DNA of 64,000 bases from Saxidomus purpurata (Eukaryota > Mollusca > Bivalvia > Venerida > Veneridae): positions 29,821,132 through 29,885,131 of the forward strand of contig JAFMSR010000010.1 of NCBI GenBank assembly GCA_022818135.1, read 5' to 3'. Shown here piece after piece: positions 12,036 through 23,774 of this stretch (its first letter is position 1; the number at the start of each line of letters is the position of its first letter). The notes below the pieces were generated by a model that saw only the letters and a list, made by a program, of their open reading frames with translations, was not told where the DNA came from and did not search any database. Both the position numbers and the translations under genes were made by a program.

Positions 12036-12439
12036 TTGATTGCGTTTCCAGTTGCGCGAAGAGGTAGGATTCATTTGTATTTTTGCACATTTTGTATTTT
12101 GGCAAACATATTTCGCTGTTACATTTTTAATGCATAAATCAAAACAGCGAAAATATACTTATCAAATCTTTTAACGCACCACATGTCCTTTTCCTTTCTT
12201 ATATAATTATCAACTATTTCAATGTTTAGCTATCGATGCACGAAAGCTATCATGCATTTATGGAGACACTGGGTAGAAACTTCCATTATGATCGAGTGTG
12301 CAAAACATATGGAGGTACATTTTTAAGTTATGTAATTTGTACCAGATTGGAATGGTTGATATAAAAGGTCAGGTGATGTGTTAGAAGTATTTTAGCTCCA
12401 ATAAATTGTAAAGACAAGGATCACAACTATAAGGGGTAG

Positions 12440-12900
12440 TTGTGTAGTAAATCAGTACTTTGCAATCAATTATCAATTTAAAAATTTAATCAAATAATTG
12501 CAAAGCGTCAGACATCGTATATTCAATATTATTGAAGTGCATTCCGTACACTTTATTTGTAAATATTCAAAAACTTTATTGTTTATTTGTTCTTTGTGCG
12601 TCGATTGCTTTTTCATGCTGGAGTGTAATCAACATTTATTTTAACTATGTTAAATCTTTCGAGAAAGTACGTCATTCTTGTTATATTTTCTCGGTCGTTA
12701 CTATAATGGTTCATACTGTTGCAGTTTATTTTGCCAGAAGCTTCCTGGTTCTTAATGCATTTCATAATGGCAAATCATTACTCACAGTTTGCGCAGTTTC
12801 TCTCGCGATACTTGAAATTGTATGATTTAAAGGAACCACTAATCAGTAAGAACGACTTAAACAAGATCTGTTTACAGTATTGTCAGAACAACTTAACATG
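12440..12900. repeat. R block, copy 1
   Basis: About 450 bp recurring at 21810-22260, 24880-25330 and 30880-31400. Landmarks are AATCAATTATCAATTT, TTTTTCATGCTGGAGTGTAA, CTATAATGGTTCAT, and TTTCTCTCGCGAYACTTGA at the end. It closes each composite unit. The overlapping short frames (12532-12825 and others) are not preserved in the other copies. Confidence 0.75.
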
Positions 12901-13515
12901 ATCCTGACCTTTATGCATGAATATATTGCAACAGGAGTAATACTTATATCTAATCGACGGCAATATCTGTGAGTGGCTTACTGAGGGACGGACATACTTT
13001 ACATTACAGAAGAAATATAAAAAATAAGTAAAGAGTTTTAGTTCAAGAGATTTATGTATTATAAAAGTTATTTAGATTTTGAATAAATTCTAGTAAGATT
13101 AGTTACACTTAATATTTTACTTTAAATAGAAATATCAAATTTGTGTATAAGTGATCTAGAACAGTCTGCTTTAATTCTACCTGACGTGTCAAGTTTATTT
13201 AGAGTAGTATTTACAGTTTTTAAGACAAATCAACATTTTCTAGAAATGGGGCATGGCTTTTTGTATATTTATAACTATCTATAACATTTTGGGAACAGCA
13301 TGCCAAAAATGCACAATGTTTACCGTCTCTAAATAATTAGAGTTTGAAAATCTCCATCGGCGATTTTTGACGTGTCTGCAAGTAATAAAATCTTCAAATA
13401 AACATATACTTATGTGTAAAAAAATATTTAATTTTTTTTTCAGTCTAAAACCAATATAAACATATGAAGAAAAATGCAAAATAAAGAAAACAAAGAAGAA
13501 AAAGTAAAACATTTT
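12901..13515. other. Gene-free spacer
   Basis: AT-rich spacer with no supportable gene. The start (AACATGATCCTGACCTTTATG) is related to sequence following the R blocks at 22260 and 31700. Confidence 0.45.
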
Positions 13516-13595
13516 TGATTCCGGCTGAATTCGAACCTACACCCCCAAAAATCTCAAAAGATCATCAGTCCAATGCTTAAGAACCTAGGCTAGAG
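13516..13595 (-). repeat. tRNA-derived SINE-like sequence
   Basis: On the minus strand a B-box-like GTAGGTTCGAATTC is preceded by an A-box-like TAGCCTAGGTTCTTAAGC at roughly tRNA spacing. No clean cloverleaf closes, so this is a tRNA-derived repeat and not a tRNA gene. Confidence 0.4.
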
Positions 13596-13703
13596 CATTA
13601 AAATTGAAGAGTTTCAAGTGGAGGTTTTTATTAGGAGTCTACTACCTTAAGTGCTAGACTAATTGCTAGTCTGATAATACTGGTAACTGGTGAAAAAGCT
13701 ATT

Positions 13704-14590
13704 TAGGTGCGAATGTACCTGAATACAATGTGCACTCGAGGTAACTACATTGTACTTTCCGTGTCACTGTGGATTCCACAATTCCAGTACATAGCACAGT
13801 GTTTCATGTTGGCATTAGCACAACTTTTGGTGAGTTAAAAGAACATTAGATCTCGGTTAATCGGATTTACAGAGGTATCTTTTCAACAGTATGATTATTG
13901 CAATTTAGCTGTTAATCAATATACTTTAGTGTGATTGATTATTGGCTTGAAATAAAATTTACTTGAACTGATAATTTAAAGCAGTTTCTATTTGTAATAA
14001 TAGAGTACAGTTTGCAAGAATAATTACGTTATTTCGAGGAGGCGTAATTATTCGAGTCAACAGTACTGTATGCATTTCTTATTGTGGCACATTTGCTCAG
14101 TTGCGCCATTGATAATGTGGTCTATATAGATAGTCATTCTTCATCTTTGCAAATTATTAGAAATACAGTACATTGTTTATAATATAAGCAGAAGTAAGAA
14201 CTCAGACACCCTAGCTAAATTCCACTGTATCTCGTTCGTTTTTGTATCTTAAAGTAACTTAAACAAGTCAAATAATGAGTGTATCTTGCATGTTTTAGAG
14301 GTGATCTTTATACAGTTTTCCACAGCAGTGTCCCCTGTAGGAAATTTTTGATACAAAAGAACACCTCCAACCCTGGGGATTTTAACCAAATGTCTTTGCT
14401 TCAGGGATGGGATTTAACAGAAAAATTTGTCTAAAAGCCTGGATGTGTCCGCCGCTCCCAACCCACACGGGGAAAAATGATAAATGCAAAAAAAATGTTT
14501 TAGTTTTAATTCAAACACAACATGTAAAAATATAAAAGAGTACGTTCTGTTCTACATAAGAATAAAACTTAAGATACATCAGTAAAAAAA
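13704..14590. repeat. Leader block L2 of the composite repeat unit
   Basis: Collinear with L1 (5847-6660), starting AGGTGCGAATGTACCTGAAT. It retains the inner hairpin stem around the TTATTTCGAGGAGG loop (14028-14041). It carries about 75 bp missing from L1, which are also present in L5, so L1 probably suffered a deletion. Confidence 0.7.
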
Positions 14591-14923
14591 TACATTTTAA
14601 TATGATTAAAATAGATAGCTATATAAAATACGAATAACAACCAGGTTGAGTACATTTAATAGTCAGTCGTTAATTTCAAAATTCAGTCATCCATATTTTC
14701 GCTTTTTCAATGTCTGAGTTTGTGATAACATCATATAATACAATTGAATAGAAATATCAAAAATAAATATACCAATCGCGTTCATTCTCAAGTAATCCTT
14801 AAGAGGATCATCAATCTCTTTCCCTAATTTCAGTATCCGTGGTTATGTACACGCTCAGTGATAGATATATCTGCAGTCCTAACAAAAACGTGTATTTAAT
14901 GACCTCATCACTTTCTTACAGAA

Positions 14924-15046
14924 CTACATGATTAAATTCAGTATGTCAGTTTTCCGTGATTTTGTGTAAGCCATTCGATGGTAAGCCCCAATCCTTTTAC
15001 TATCCACATTTTCTATTTCTTTACTTTTCAATTTGAACATTGCTAG
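14924..15046 (-). pseudogene. Gene G copy 2a, truncated 3' fragment
   Basis: Only the last 40 codons of G exon 2 plus the TAG are present (ending RKTDILNLIM). The fragment breaks off at TGCTAG, where sequence from downstream of a second G copy follows directly. It therefore marks a partial tandem duplication next to copy 2b. The downstream AATAAA has been lost (GCGTTCATT on the plus strand). Confidence 0.75.
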
Positions 15047-15330
15047 TATGAATAAAATAGATATATAAAAGTACGAATAACAATCAGGTTTAGTAACATT
15101 TCGTAACCAGTCGTTAATTTCTAAATTAAGTCATCCATATTTTCGAATTTTTAATGCCTTTGTGATATCATCATATAATATAAATGAATCGCGTTTATTC
15201 ACAAGTAATCCTTAAGTAGATCATCCTTTTCCTTCATTTCATTACCGAGGTTATGTACACGCTCAGTGATAGATATATCTGCAATCCTAACAAACACATA
15301 TTTAATGACCTCATCACTTCTTTTACAGAA

Positions 15331-15774
15331 CTACATGATTAAGTTCAGTACATCAGTTTTCCGTGATTTTGTGTAAGCCATTCGATGGTAAGCCCCGATC
15401 CTTTTATTATCCACATTTTCTATTTCTTTACCTTTCAATTTGAACACTGCTAGACCTCTGTCATCATTGTATCTTTGGAATGACGAGGTATATCCTAGTT
15501 TGCGAATGGCCATATTTAGATTACACCTGAACACGTCTTCGTTAATGAAATTAAAGCAAATGCTAGTTATCTCATTATCATCAAGTAGTTTCTTGAGTGT
15601 ACCAAGGTATCTTTCTACAAAAACAGTCTGTAATTCTTTATTTAATTCCTCGACGTTTACATGGATTTTGTTCGGCGCCTCTGTCTTATATGCGAAATAT
15701 TTGTCATATTTCTCAATATTCGAAATTATAGTGTCTTTTCTTGTAGCAGACCCAACGCTTTAAACATCACCAAC
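15331..15774 (-). pseudogene. Gene G copy 2b, exon 2 with premature stop
   Basis: Corresponds to exon 2 of gene G and is 444 bp instead of 441. The fifth codon is TAA (15760-15762), where copies 1 and 3 have CAA or an equivalent sense codon in VGDE/DQS. A 3-bp insertion near 15722-15730 changes the TTTGCG region. The rest of the frame stays open to TAG at 15331. Exon 1 is also broken. The long open 3' part suggests recent inactivation, or transcription from an alternative start, which cannot be decided from sequence. Confidence 0.75.
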
Positions 15775-15883
15775 CTGTAAGGTTAAATAGAATACAATAT
15801 CAAATAATATGTAAACAGTAGTTGCTATAGAGTATGTTTTCTTTAACCTGACTGACGATATTTCATTTGATATTATCTCTAGT

Positions 15884-15965
15884 CGATATTTCTAAATATT
15901 CGCAATAGTGTCTTTTCTTGTAGCAGATTCAACGCTTTGAACATCACCAACCTTTATGGTTAAAT
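15884..15965 (-). pseudogene. Fragment of gene G exon 2 start (local duplicate)
   Basis: A second copy of the intron end plus the first roughly 23 codons of G exon 2 lies upstream of copy 2b. Its first codons read GTTGGTGATGTTCAAAGC, without the stop seen in 2b. It indicates a short local duplication inside copy 2. Confidence 0.6.
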
Positions 15966-16376
15966 AGAATACAACATCAAATAATATGTAAATAGTAGTG
16001 GCTATAGAATTTGTTTTTTAACCTGACAGTCATTATATCTTTAGTGATTTCAATATGATATTGTGTAACTTTAAAATCATGTATTATTATTTTATGATTA
16101 TTTTGAATGTTGTTATAATTAATAAGAACAATGTCATATGAACCAGTTTTGGCGCGTTAAATTTGGAAAATAAATATTTACGCACTTGTTGATGGATAAA
16201 AGGATATTTCACAGTAAGTCATTCTTGTTAAAGCATTTCCGATCCCTAGTAAGTCCACGTAATGCAAAGACATCACGCAATTGTTTAAAGGGTATGCATA
16301 CGGTATTGAATTATGCGGATACAAAATTTTAAGACAAAGTATTAAAATCAATACATTTGATGTAAAATAGAATTAC

Positions 16377-16463
16377 CGAACTGGAGAAAGCTCCATACTG
16401 TTTGCACAGTTATGTAGCCCATTTTGAAGGCTGGTTTATTTGAAAAACGGCTTATAACAGCTT
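16377..16463 (-). pseudogene. Gene G copy 2b, exon 1 remnant
   Basis: Matches G exon 1 but the start ATG is lost, a TAA stands in frame (CTGTTATAAG), and single-base and short deletions shift the frame before the donor (TTCGGTAATTC). The TATA-like GATATAAAGGG upstream remains. Together with the stop in exon 2 this makes copy 2b a pseudogene. Confidence 0.7.
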
Positions 16464-17209
16464 TTCAAACTCCCTTCTGTTGTCAAATTTGTATCACTGT
16501 GCTTAGTATCTAACAGATTTTTTAGAATAAATATCTCGCCATGTGTTTTTTCGCAAGTCTCTATACCCTTTATATCACACGTTACGCGTTCACTAAAGTG
16601 ATTAACTATGACCTTTGTATGGCGGGCGATTGAATATACTGGGAGAAAACTAGTCCAAACTTATCGATAACGTTTCAACAAAGTACTTCGTCATCACGTT
16701 GCTCGCTGCAAGAGCCCGTCAATAATTGAGTTAGAAAGGTAAAACATTTGTTTATGTGAAAAACCTGTTTACGTTTTCATATCATCTTAATAAAACTAAA
16801 ATCGATAGCGTGTTTTTATTAACTGATCCATATTATTGGCCGTTTGTTACAGTTGAATTAATGGGAGTAATTGGACAGATTACATATAGAATAAATAGCT
16901 TTTAATTCAATCCGTGTAAGGTTGTACATTTGTCCTGCTTAAGACCGATTTTGTCTGTGTGTTTTATGCTTACTATAGGCATATTTCATAAGAAAAGGAG
17001 GAAACAGTCTTAAATATTTGTTAATTTTATTTGACAATTCGACGCCTATATTGTATACAAGCAAAAATATTAGAAATCAATTGACCATGTCTTTGATGGA
17101 AACCACTTGATGATTCACTTTTTAGATTTAGTCAAACACTCTTGTGCAGACTGACAAAAGCATACAATCAAAGTACTGAAAGTACTGGCGGGACGGTTGT
17201 GTTGACGTG

Positions 17210-17490
17210 TGCTCAGTCAGTTTAGGCAACCAATACTGAAATGTTCGCTCCAAAACGTGAAAATGTTCACTCAAACGTCCAAGACGTGAAAATGTTCACT
17301 CATTTATTCTGTGAAATTCTTTTCAACAACTAAGTAGAATTAAAAGATACTAAACAGCTCAAATACAAGACGTTAAAAAGTTAACACAAGATGGAGGTCA
17401 ATGTTAAGGAAATCAAAACTGATTTGCAATTCTCTGCTTCGTCTGGTTCTAACCAGCAGCCAATAACTGTTAAAGCTTTGGCTGATGTAC
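17210..17490 (+). repeat. First-exon-like repeated fragment P1
   Basis: A block containing repeated ACGTGAAAATGTTCACTCA motifs followed by ATG at 17391 and a 32-codon frame (MEVNVKEIKTDLQFSASSGS...) that ends at GCTGAT, followed by a good donor, GTACGT. Related fragments lie in opposite orientation at 19930-20215 and 34830-35890. The layout resembles promoter, 5' leader and first coding exon of an unknown gene. No second exon is identified, so it is recorded as a repeated fragment. Confidence 0.45.
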
Positions 17491-18190
17491 GTATAAACGT
17501 TTGTGTTATGGTCTTTAGAATAAGAACCATTGATTATTTACGACTTAGATGAAAGTCGTATCTTGCGCCCAGCGTATGCACACATTTCCCGAGTAGTGCA
17601 TTAGCTTTTAAGACAAACAAGTTGTAAGCATATTTCCAAAACTTCTAACTTTTAAAATTTGAATTTAGTGTTTGCTACTACAGTCTAAATGCAGCCTAAC
17701 AAATCAAATTATGATAATATATCTGCATCTTATCATGACATGAATAGTATAAATTATTTTACAAAATGCGGTTCGTAACAGAAACGAATGTCTCAAAATG
17801 CTTTCAAGTGATTTTCCCGCTAGTCAGCCTAATACAGAAGTGATACTATTGAATACATAAACAGCTAGTTAACCCTAGTATGTAGAAAAATTTGCGATGT
17901 GTACGAACTGCAAGACAGTCATATGCAACAAAAATCTATAACTCTATACAGTATTGTATTTACGCTCTTTTAGTGTATTGCATGTCAACAAGAAGAACAT
18001 ATTCTACTTCTTTCATACATTCTTCATTTATTACATAGTTTCATGTTTGTTGAAAGCTCGTCAAACCACTGATGTATGAGGATGATTTAATGCAACCACA
18101 GAAGTATACTTCCGTGATACAACTCTGTACATTTTGTATATTCAAGTCAACTCATACTAGTACTTTTAAATTATTTCCATTATTTTATTT
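17491..18190. repeat. Duplicated spacer following P1
   Basis: The first part (to about 17780) is collinear, inverted, with 34830-35175. The part from about 17920 recurs in direct orientation at 41880-42075 (shared AAACCACTGATGTATGAGG). No gene is visible. Confidence 0.6.
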
Positions 18191-18199
18191 TATTTGCTC

Positions 18200-19740
18200 C
18201 AAAACCAGCGGCATTCTCCCTGAACACAATCTACATTCGTATGCAAGTTAATATAGGTCGATGAGATTCGAAAATATCTGACAAACGCAGATCAATAAAG
18301 CCCACGAGATTAAGGTATATCTGCAAACCCTGTATTTTTGAAATATTAATGGACGTCAATTTGATGAGTTGGAACTAAAGTCATATCTTTAAATTGCAAT
18401 TTCTTTATTAATGCACAGTACTGAAGGTTCTACCTATTTTTGTAAGTGGCCTGGAGCTAAACATACTCTCCCACAGATGATGATCTCAACTGTTCGCTAG
18501 GCATCCAGTAAAGTTTCGTTATTTTTCGAATGCCCCTATTCGCTTAAAAACGTAAACATCCCCCAAAAGATTCATTTCACATAAATATACTAATAGAAAA
18601 ATCTCCTTTTGCAATTTAAAGTTCGAGAGTAGATCTGTCTGCTCATTTATAGCGAATTTTTTGTCACGCGAACATTTCCCAGTTTACAGTACTTTGCTTC
18701 CTAAATATCAGTTAAAGTTCAATAACAAGATCGTTGACTCAGCTTCAATCAATAGTCTTTGATAACTGAATGCAAGAAATAGGTTTCCTTCGCCAGTATT
18801 TGCATTAATTGTATATTGCGTAAACAGTTCAATAACCCTCCGTCATCTGTCAGTAGGAGTGTTTTTTTCTTTATTTATTTCTAGAAACTTCTTGCAGAAT
18901 GCCGAGCAATTACATGAAAACATGGTCAAACGTAAATACGAATATTATTGTAATCGAAGCAATATTTCCGAGTAAGACAAAATACTGTTAACTCCTGTTT
19001 TATAATGGCAGACTCAGCTGTCTAATGCCAAATACAGGACCGTGTAAATTATGTTCTTTCTTAATGTTAAAGCTGGATTAATGTTTTTTCAGAGACTTGT
19101 ACAAATGTATGATATATACCACACATTCTGAAATTTGGAGCCACTATGCTTTTATCATACCGACTTATACGGTCAATTTGCATTAACCTCTGGCGTGTGA
19201 AAAAAAATATAACTATAAAATCAAATGAATAATGAATGAATTATCTACTATCTATTCTAAAACAATGCTTACGGATGAGTGAATAACGCCGACTTTATCA
19301 CAACGCCTTTGGCGAGGGGTAATTTGTGCACTTGATGTTATATTAGCATTGATGATTTGAATTGGATTTCTGAAAACCATGAAACTTTCGGGGCAGTATT
19401 GCCGCGGTTATAGTACTGAAAAACTCTTAAACAATGTCTTGAAAATGGTTCTCAATTGACAGACGGACATTTATTTAAGGCAAAGGGAAATAGTTCAATA
19501 CATTTGGGTAGTACTTGCATTCTCTGTAAAATTGAAGGATTTTCAACCTTTTAAGTAGTCCTTAACAAATGGTAAACATGTGGGTAAAAATAAACTTTTG
19601 TTATACTTCAGAAAGGCCGAAAGATCTATTTCAAAATCATTCATATGCATTCTTTTATGGCTGAAATAGTGCCAGTATTTACAGGTCCTTTCACATTTTG
19701 GGCTTCAATTTGTGTTACATAATATTGCAAGTAGATTTAT
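18200..19740. repeat. Inverted copy of the 9065-10790 segment
   Basis: Reverse complement of 9065-10790 in the equivalent place in unit 2 (GCCTTTGGCGAGGGGTAATT near 19309 corresponds to the complement near 9500). The orientation switch relative to gene G and the minisatellite shows that an inversion happened after or during duplication of the unit. Confidence 0.7.
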
Positions 19741-19929
19741 TATTTTTAATACTGCTTGGTGAAAATACGAAAGAAATTCGATTTGGTCTTAGTAAAGTAC
19801 TGAAGTTTTAAGATGACGACTGACACTAGTTTCTTTGATCTAAAATGTAGCTTTTGAGTACTACTTTTTATTATTGCAAGTTATTTAACAAATCTGCAAT
19901 CTCAAACAAACACGCTTGCGAGAATTGCA

Positions 19930-20215
19930 AATAAGTTATGATATCCTTGACATTGACCTCCATCTTGTGGTCACATTCTAACTTCTTTTATTTTAGCAGT
20001 TAAGTCTCTTTTATAAATGAGCATTTCAATCCTACGTTTTAGTTGAACAGAATTTCACAGAATAAGTGAGCGAACATTTTCACGTCTTGGACTTTTGAGT
20101 AAACATTTTCACGTCTCGGAGTTAACATTTCAGTTTATCACTTGGAGTTGAACATTTAAGTATTGCTTGCCTAATATGACTGTACACGTGCCAACACAAC
20201 CGCCCCGCAAGCTTT
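19930..20215 (-). repeat. First-exon-like repeated fragment P2
   Basis: Minus-strand relative of P1: repeated ACGTGAAAATGTTYACTC motifs, then ATGGAGGTCAATGTCAAGG. Its frame diverges after about 14 codons and stops soon after. It shares its 3' side with the copy near 35590, not with P1. Confidence 0.45.
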
Positions 20216-20224
20216 GCTGTTACA

Positions 20225-20242
20225 CCCCCCCCCCCCCCCCCC
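20225..20242. repeat. Poly(C) run
   Basis: Eighteen consecutive C residues just before minisatellite array B. The exact length is likely unreliable. Confidence 0.9.
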
Positions 20243-20342
20243 TACATTTCGACACTTGTCTGCGCGAAAAGACATTTTAATAATAAAGTTGAAGACAAAA
20301 TCTTAACGAGATGCCAATCCGGCTTATGAATAACATTACTTT

Positions 20343-21515
20343 AAGTTTTACCTCGTGTATAAACTAAGCTTTCGTGTACATACTAAGCTTCTGTAAATTG
20401 TACTTCGTTTACATACTAAGCTGTTGTAAGTTTTACCTCATGTACATACTAAGCTTTCATGTACAAACTATACTTCTGTCAGTTGTACTTCGTGTTCATA
20501 GTTAGCTTCTGTTATGTGTACTACATATACATACTAAGCTGCTGTAAGTTGTCTTTTGTTAACAAACTAAGCTTTCGTGTTCAAACTTAGCTTCTGTATG
20601 ATGTCCTTCGTGTGCATTCCAAGCTTCTGTAAGTTGTACCTCGTGTACATACAAAACTTCTATTATCAGTTCCTTGTGAATATTCTAAGCTTTCATGTAC
20701 ATGCTAACCTTTCGGGTACATACTTAGCTTCTGTTTTATGTACTTCGTGTACATGCTAAACTTATGTATGCTGTACTTTGTTTACATATTAAGCTTCTGT
20801 AACTTGTGCCTCGTGTGCATACTCAGCTTCTGTTATTTGTACCTCGTGTATTAAGCTTTCGTGTACATACTAAGCGTTCGTGTACATACTAAGCTGCTGT
20901 ATTTTGTACTTCGTGTACATACTTAGCTTCTATAAGTTGAGGTCGTTAATATACTAAGCTTTTGTTATTTGAACCTTGTGTACATACTAAATTTATGCTA
21001 TTTGTACTTCATGTATCTTCTGTATTTATACCTCGTGTAAAAACTAAGTTTCTATAAGTTGTACCACGTGTACATACTAAGCTTCTATAAGTTGTACCTC
21101 GTGTAAATACTAAGCTTAAGTATTTGTATTTCGTTCATATACCAAGCTTCTGTATTTGTACTTCGTGTACATACAAAGCTTTTGTATTTGTACTCCGTGT
21201 ACAAACCAACCCTCTGTTTTTGTAACTCGTGTAAACACAAAGCCTCTGTATTTGTACTTCGTGTACATACTAATCTCTGTTAAGATGTACCTCGTGTACA
21301 TACTAAGCTTCTGTATTTGTACCTCGCGAAAATACTAAGCTTCGATAAGTTGTACCTCGTGTACATACTAAGCTTCTATAAGTTGTACCTCGTGTACATA
21401 CTAAGCTTCTAAATGTTGTACGTCGTGTAAATACTCAGTTTCTGTATTTGTACTTTGTGTACAAACTAAGCTTCTATAAGATGTACCTCGTGTTCACACT
21501 AAGCTTCTGTGCTGT
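20343..21515. repeat. Minisatellite array B, about 33-bp period
   Basis: The same 33-bp family as array A (10955-11845), with more 19-bp short units and more degenerate copies. It is followed by the same flank (TTCTGTGCT, then CTATGCGAAA...TTTTTACTATGATATTGAT). Frames across it are by-products. Confidence 0.85.
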
Positions 21516-21809
21516 CAAGATCGAAGCAAATTCGTACATGTACATATTTCATAAAAAATGAAACAAAAAGCTATGCGAAAATGTAAAGACTGCGTTTGTC
21601 TAAGGTCTAAATTCAGACACTTTTTACTATGATATTGATTTTAACGGGTTAATGCCTTGATGCGCTGCCTTGGGAAACCAACTCCGAAAATGTCTTCCAT
21701 TATTGTGTAATGTCGAAATATCGGGAGGGTTGATTCTAAATAAAATGGAAATGCAGGTGGCAAAGTTAGTCCAAAGGTTGTTAAGACGCACAGATACAAT
21801 GGGTTTGTG

Positions 21810-22260
21810 TTGCAATGTATTTTACAATCAGTAATTAATTTAGAATTTGACAAAATATTTGATTTGCAAAGCGTCAAAAAAAGTATAATTACATTGTAAT
21901 GGTGCAAAGTACATTCTATACAATTTATTTGTAAATCATTCAAAGACTTAGTTGTTTATTTGTTCTTTGTGCTCAAGCCGCTTTTTCATTCTAGAGTGTA
22001 ATCAACATTCATAAAATTATGTTCATGTTAAATCTTACCAGAAACTACGTCATTCTTGTTATATTTTCTCATTCGTTACTATAATGGTTCATAATATTGC
22101 AGTCTTTTTTCCAAACGTTTCCTGATGCTAAGTTTTTTTCATGCATTTCATAATGGCATATCATTAGTCAAAGATTGAGCAGTTTCTCTCGCGAGACTTG
22201 AAATAGTATGTTTCAAAAGAACCACGAAACTCACGAGACGTACACAAGATCTTGTCGGAA
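21810..22260. repeat. R block, copy 2
   Basis: Collinear with 12440-12900. It contains the palindrome TCTCGCGAGA at 22187-22196, intact here and in the copy at 24880-25330 but changed to TCTCGCGATA in copies 1 and 4. Confidence 0.7.
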
Positions 22261-22325
22261 TAAATTAACCTGATCCTGACCTTTACGCATGAATATATTA
22301 TTCAGTGACTGCAATGAATAAATCA

Positions 22326-22728
22326 ACTTTCGTGTGAATATCGTGCAATAGCGTAACAAGTTTAAAGAACATTAGATCTCAGTTAATTGTATTTACAGAG
22401 ATAACTTTCAACAGTCACTTGAGTTTTGTAATTTACCTGTTAATTACTAGACTTTAGTGTGATTGGTAATAAGCTTGAAATAAAATTAACTTCGACGGAT
22501 GATTTAAAACAGTTTTAAAGTAATAGATTGAATACTGTTTTTAAGATAATAACGTTATTTCGAGGAGGTGTAGACTCCGAAAAAGACAAACATTCGAGTC
22601 AACAATGCTATATCTATTTTCTATTCTGGTACATTTGCTCTGTTGTGCTTTTGGAACTGTGGTCTATTATAGACAGATCCATACACAGTGCAAATATTAC
22701 TTTCGTGTGAATATCGTGCAATAGCGTA
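22326..22728. mobile_element. Leader block L3 flanked by perfect 30-bp direct repeats
   Basis: The 30-bp sequence at 22326-22355 (starting ACTTTCGTGTGAATATCGTG) is repeated exactly at 22699-22728. Between them lies a leader-like block (22356-22698) sharing the GAGGAGG core and the ACAGATCCATACACAGTGCA end with L4. The outside sequence is continuous with the uninterrupted homologue at 31780-31830. This is the pattern of an insertion with a target-site duplication, although a local duplication could also produce it. Confidence 0.65.
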
Positions 22729-22807
22729 CTTTTCGTTTCAATTACAGACATTCTCGCCGGTTAACAATTGTTTATGCAGTGAATAAACGACAACTTTAGA
22801 TGTATTG

Positions 22808-22880
22808 ACCGTCGTAGCTAAGTGGTAAGCATGCAGAATTCATGACTTGAAATACGTAGGTTCGAATCACGTAAAACGAT
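22808..22880 (+). repeat. tRNA-derived SINE-like sequence
   Basis: A-box-like TAGCTAAGTGGTAAGC and B-box GGTTCGAATC at tRNA spacing. It has a close relative at 31887-31955 within the same duplicated flank. The stems do not close into a functional cloverleaf. Confidence 0.6.
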
Positions 22881-22889
22881 TTAAGATTT

Positions 22890-23480
22890 TTGTTTTTATA
22901 TGGTACTAGTATGTACAAGGACTGCAGTCGAACTTGGAATGCACGAGCATCACTTGGTTCGTGTTTCTCTTTGCGAAACTATTAAAATGTTAAAAAGTGA
23001 ACAAATTATTACTTAACTCATTTGGATCTCCGCAAGTTAGACCCATTGCTTTATGCTGAGGCTGGGGTCCATTTGTCTGCACGTTGCACTAACATTTTTA
23101 TCAAAGATGGCAGCAGATTTAGAAGCCTTTCTAAATTAAGGCATATCAGTGCATAGCAGTGCATCATCATGCATGCTTAAATCTGAGTGAATCATTAATA
23201 AGGAATAAACAGAGGATTTGCATGTTAAACTTTCGGATTTGTATTTCATCTATAATGATTTTATCGTTATACTTGGGCCAAAAGCCTTTGCAAGCTATAG
23301 CTGGCTCTTTGCTTAGACCTATGCAGTTGGTAGTAAGTTTATGTATACGTGGTCCATTGCTAATCTGCAAACGCTTTATTAAAGAGTAAGCTGCCTAGCA
23401 TAATGTTGGCACACATCAGTTGTCTGTGCAACTGTTTGGCTTTTATTTGGAACTGATCAGTAAGCAGTGCATAGCAGCTG
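22890..23480 (+). repeat. Duplicated segment M1 (frame broken)
   Basis: Collinear with 32965-33540. The frame open in that copy from ATG 33180 is interrupted here: ATGGCAGCAGATTTAGAAGC at 23107 is followed by in-frame TAA after CTAAAT. The block starts after a shared GATACTAGTATGTACAAGGA-like phrase. No function is assigned. Confidence 0.6.
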
Positions 23481-23774
23481 CTCCCTATTTTGCGGCAACT
23501 ACATGTTATCAAAATTGACCTTTTCTACGTAACAAAGTTATACGTAAAAACTCATAAGATACGTTCAGCTTCACCGTTGACCTAATAGCTGCTGTAAAGA
23601 AATTTGCTCATAATAGTCATCGACTGACCTTTATTATCACCTTTTTGACATACTATCTCTTTATTTAAAGCGATGATTCTTATGGTGGCTTATAGTGCCA
23701 TTAAGGCTCTCTTGTAATTTTTATACTGTGTTTACTTAACCCACCCGATGCTTTTAAGCAACCAATTTGTTTCT

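Noticed and set aside
22808..22880. Functional tRNA gene
   Set aside because: A and B boxes are present, but the arms do not pair into a cloverleaf and the sequence is duplicated with its flanks, which fits a tRNA-derived repeat.
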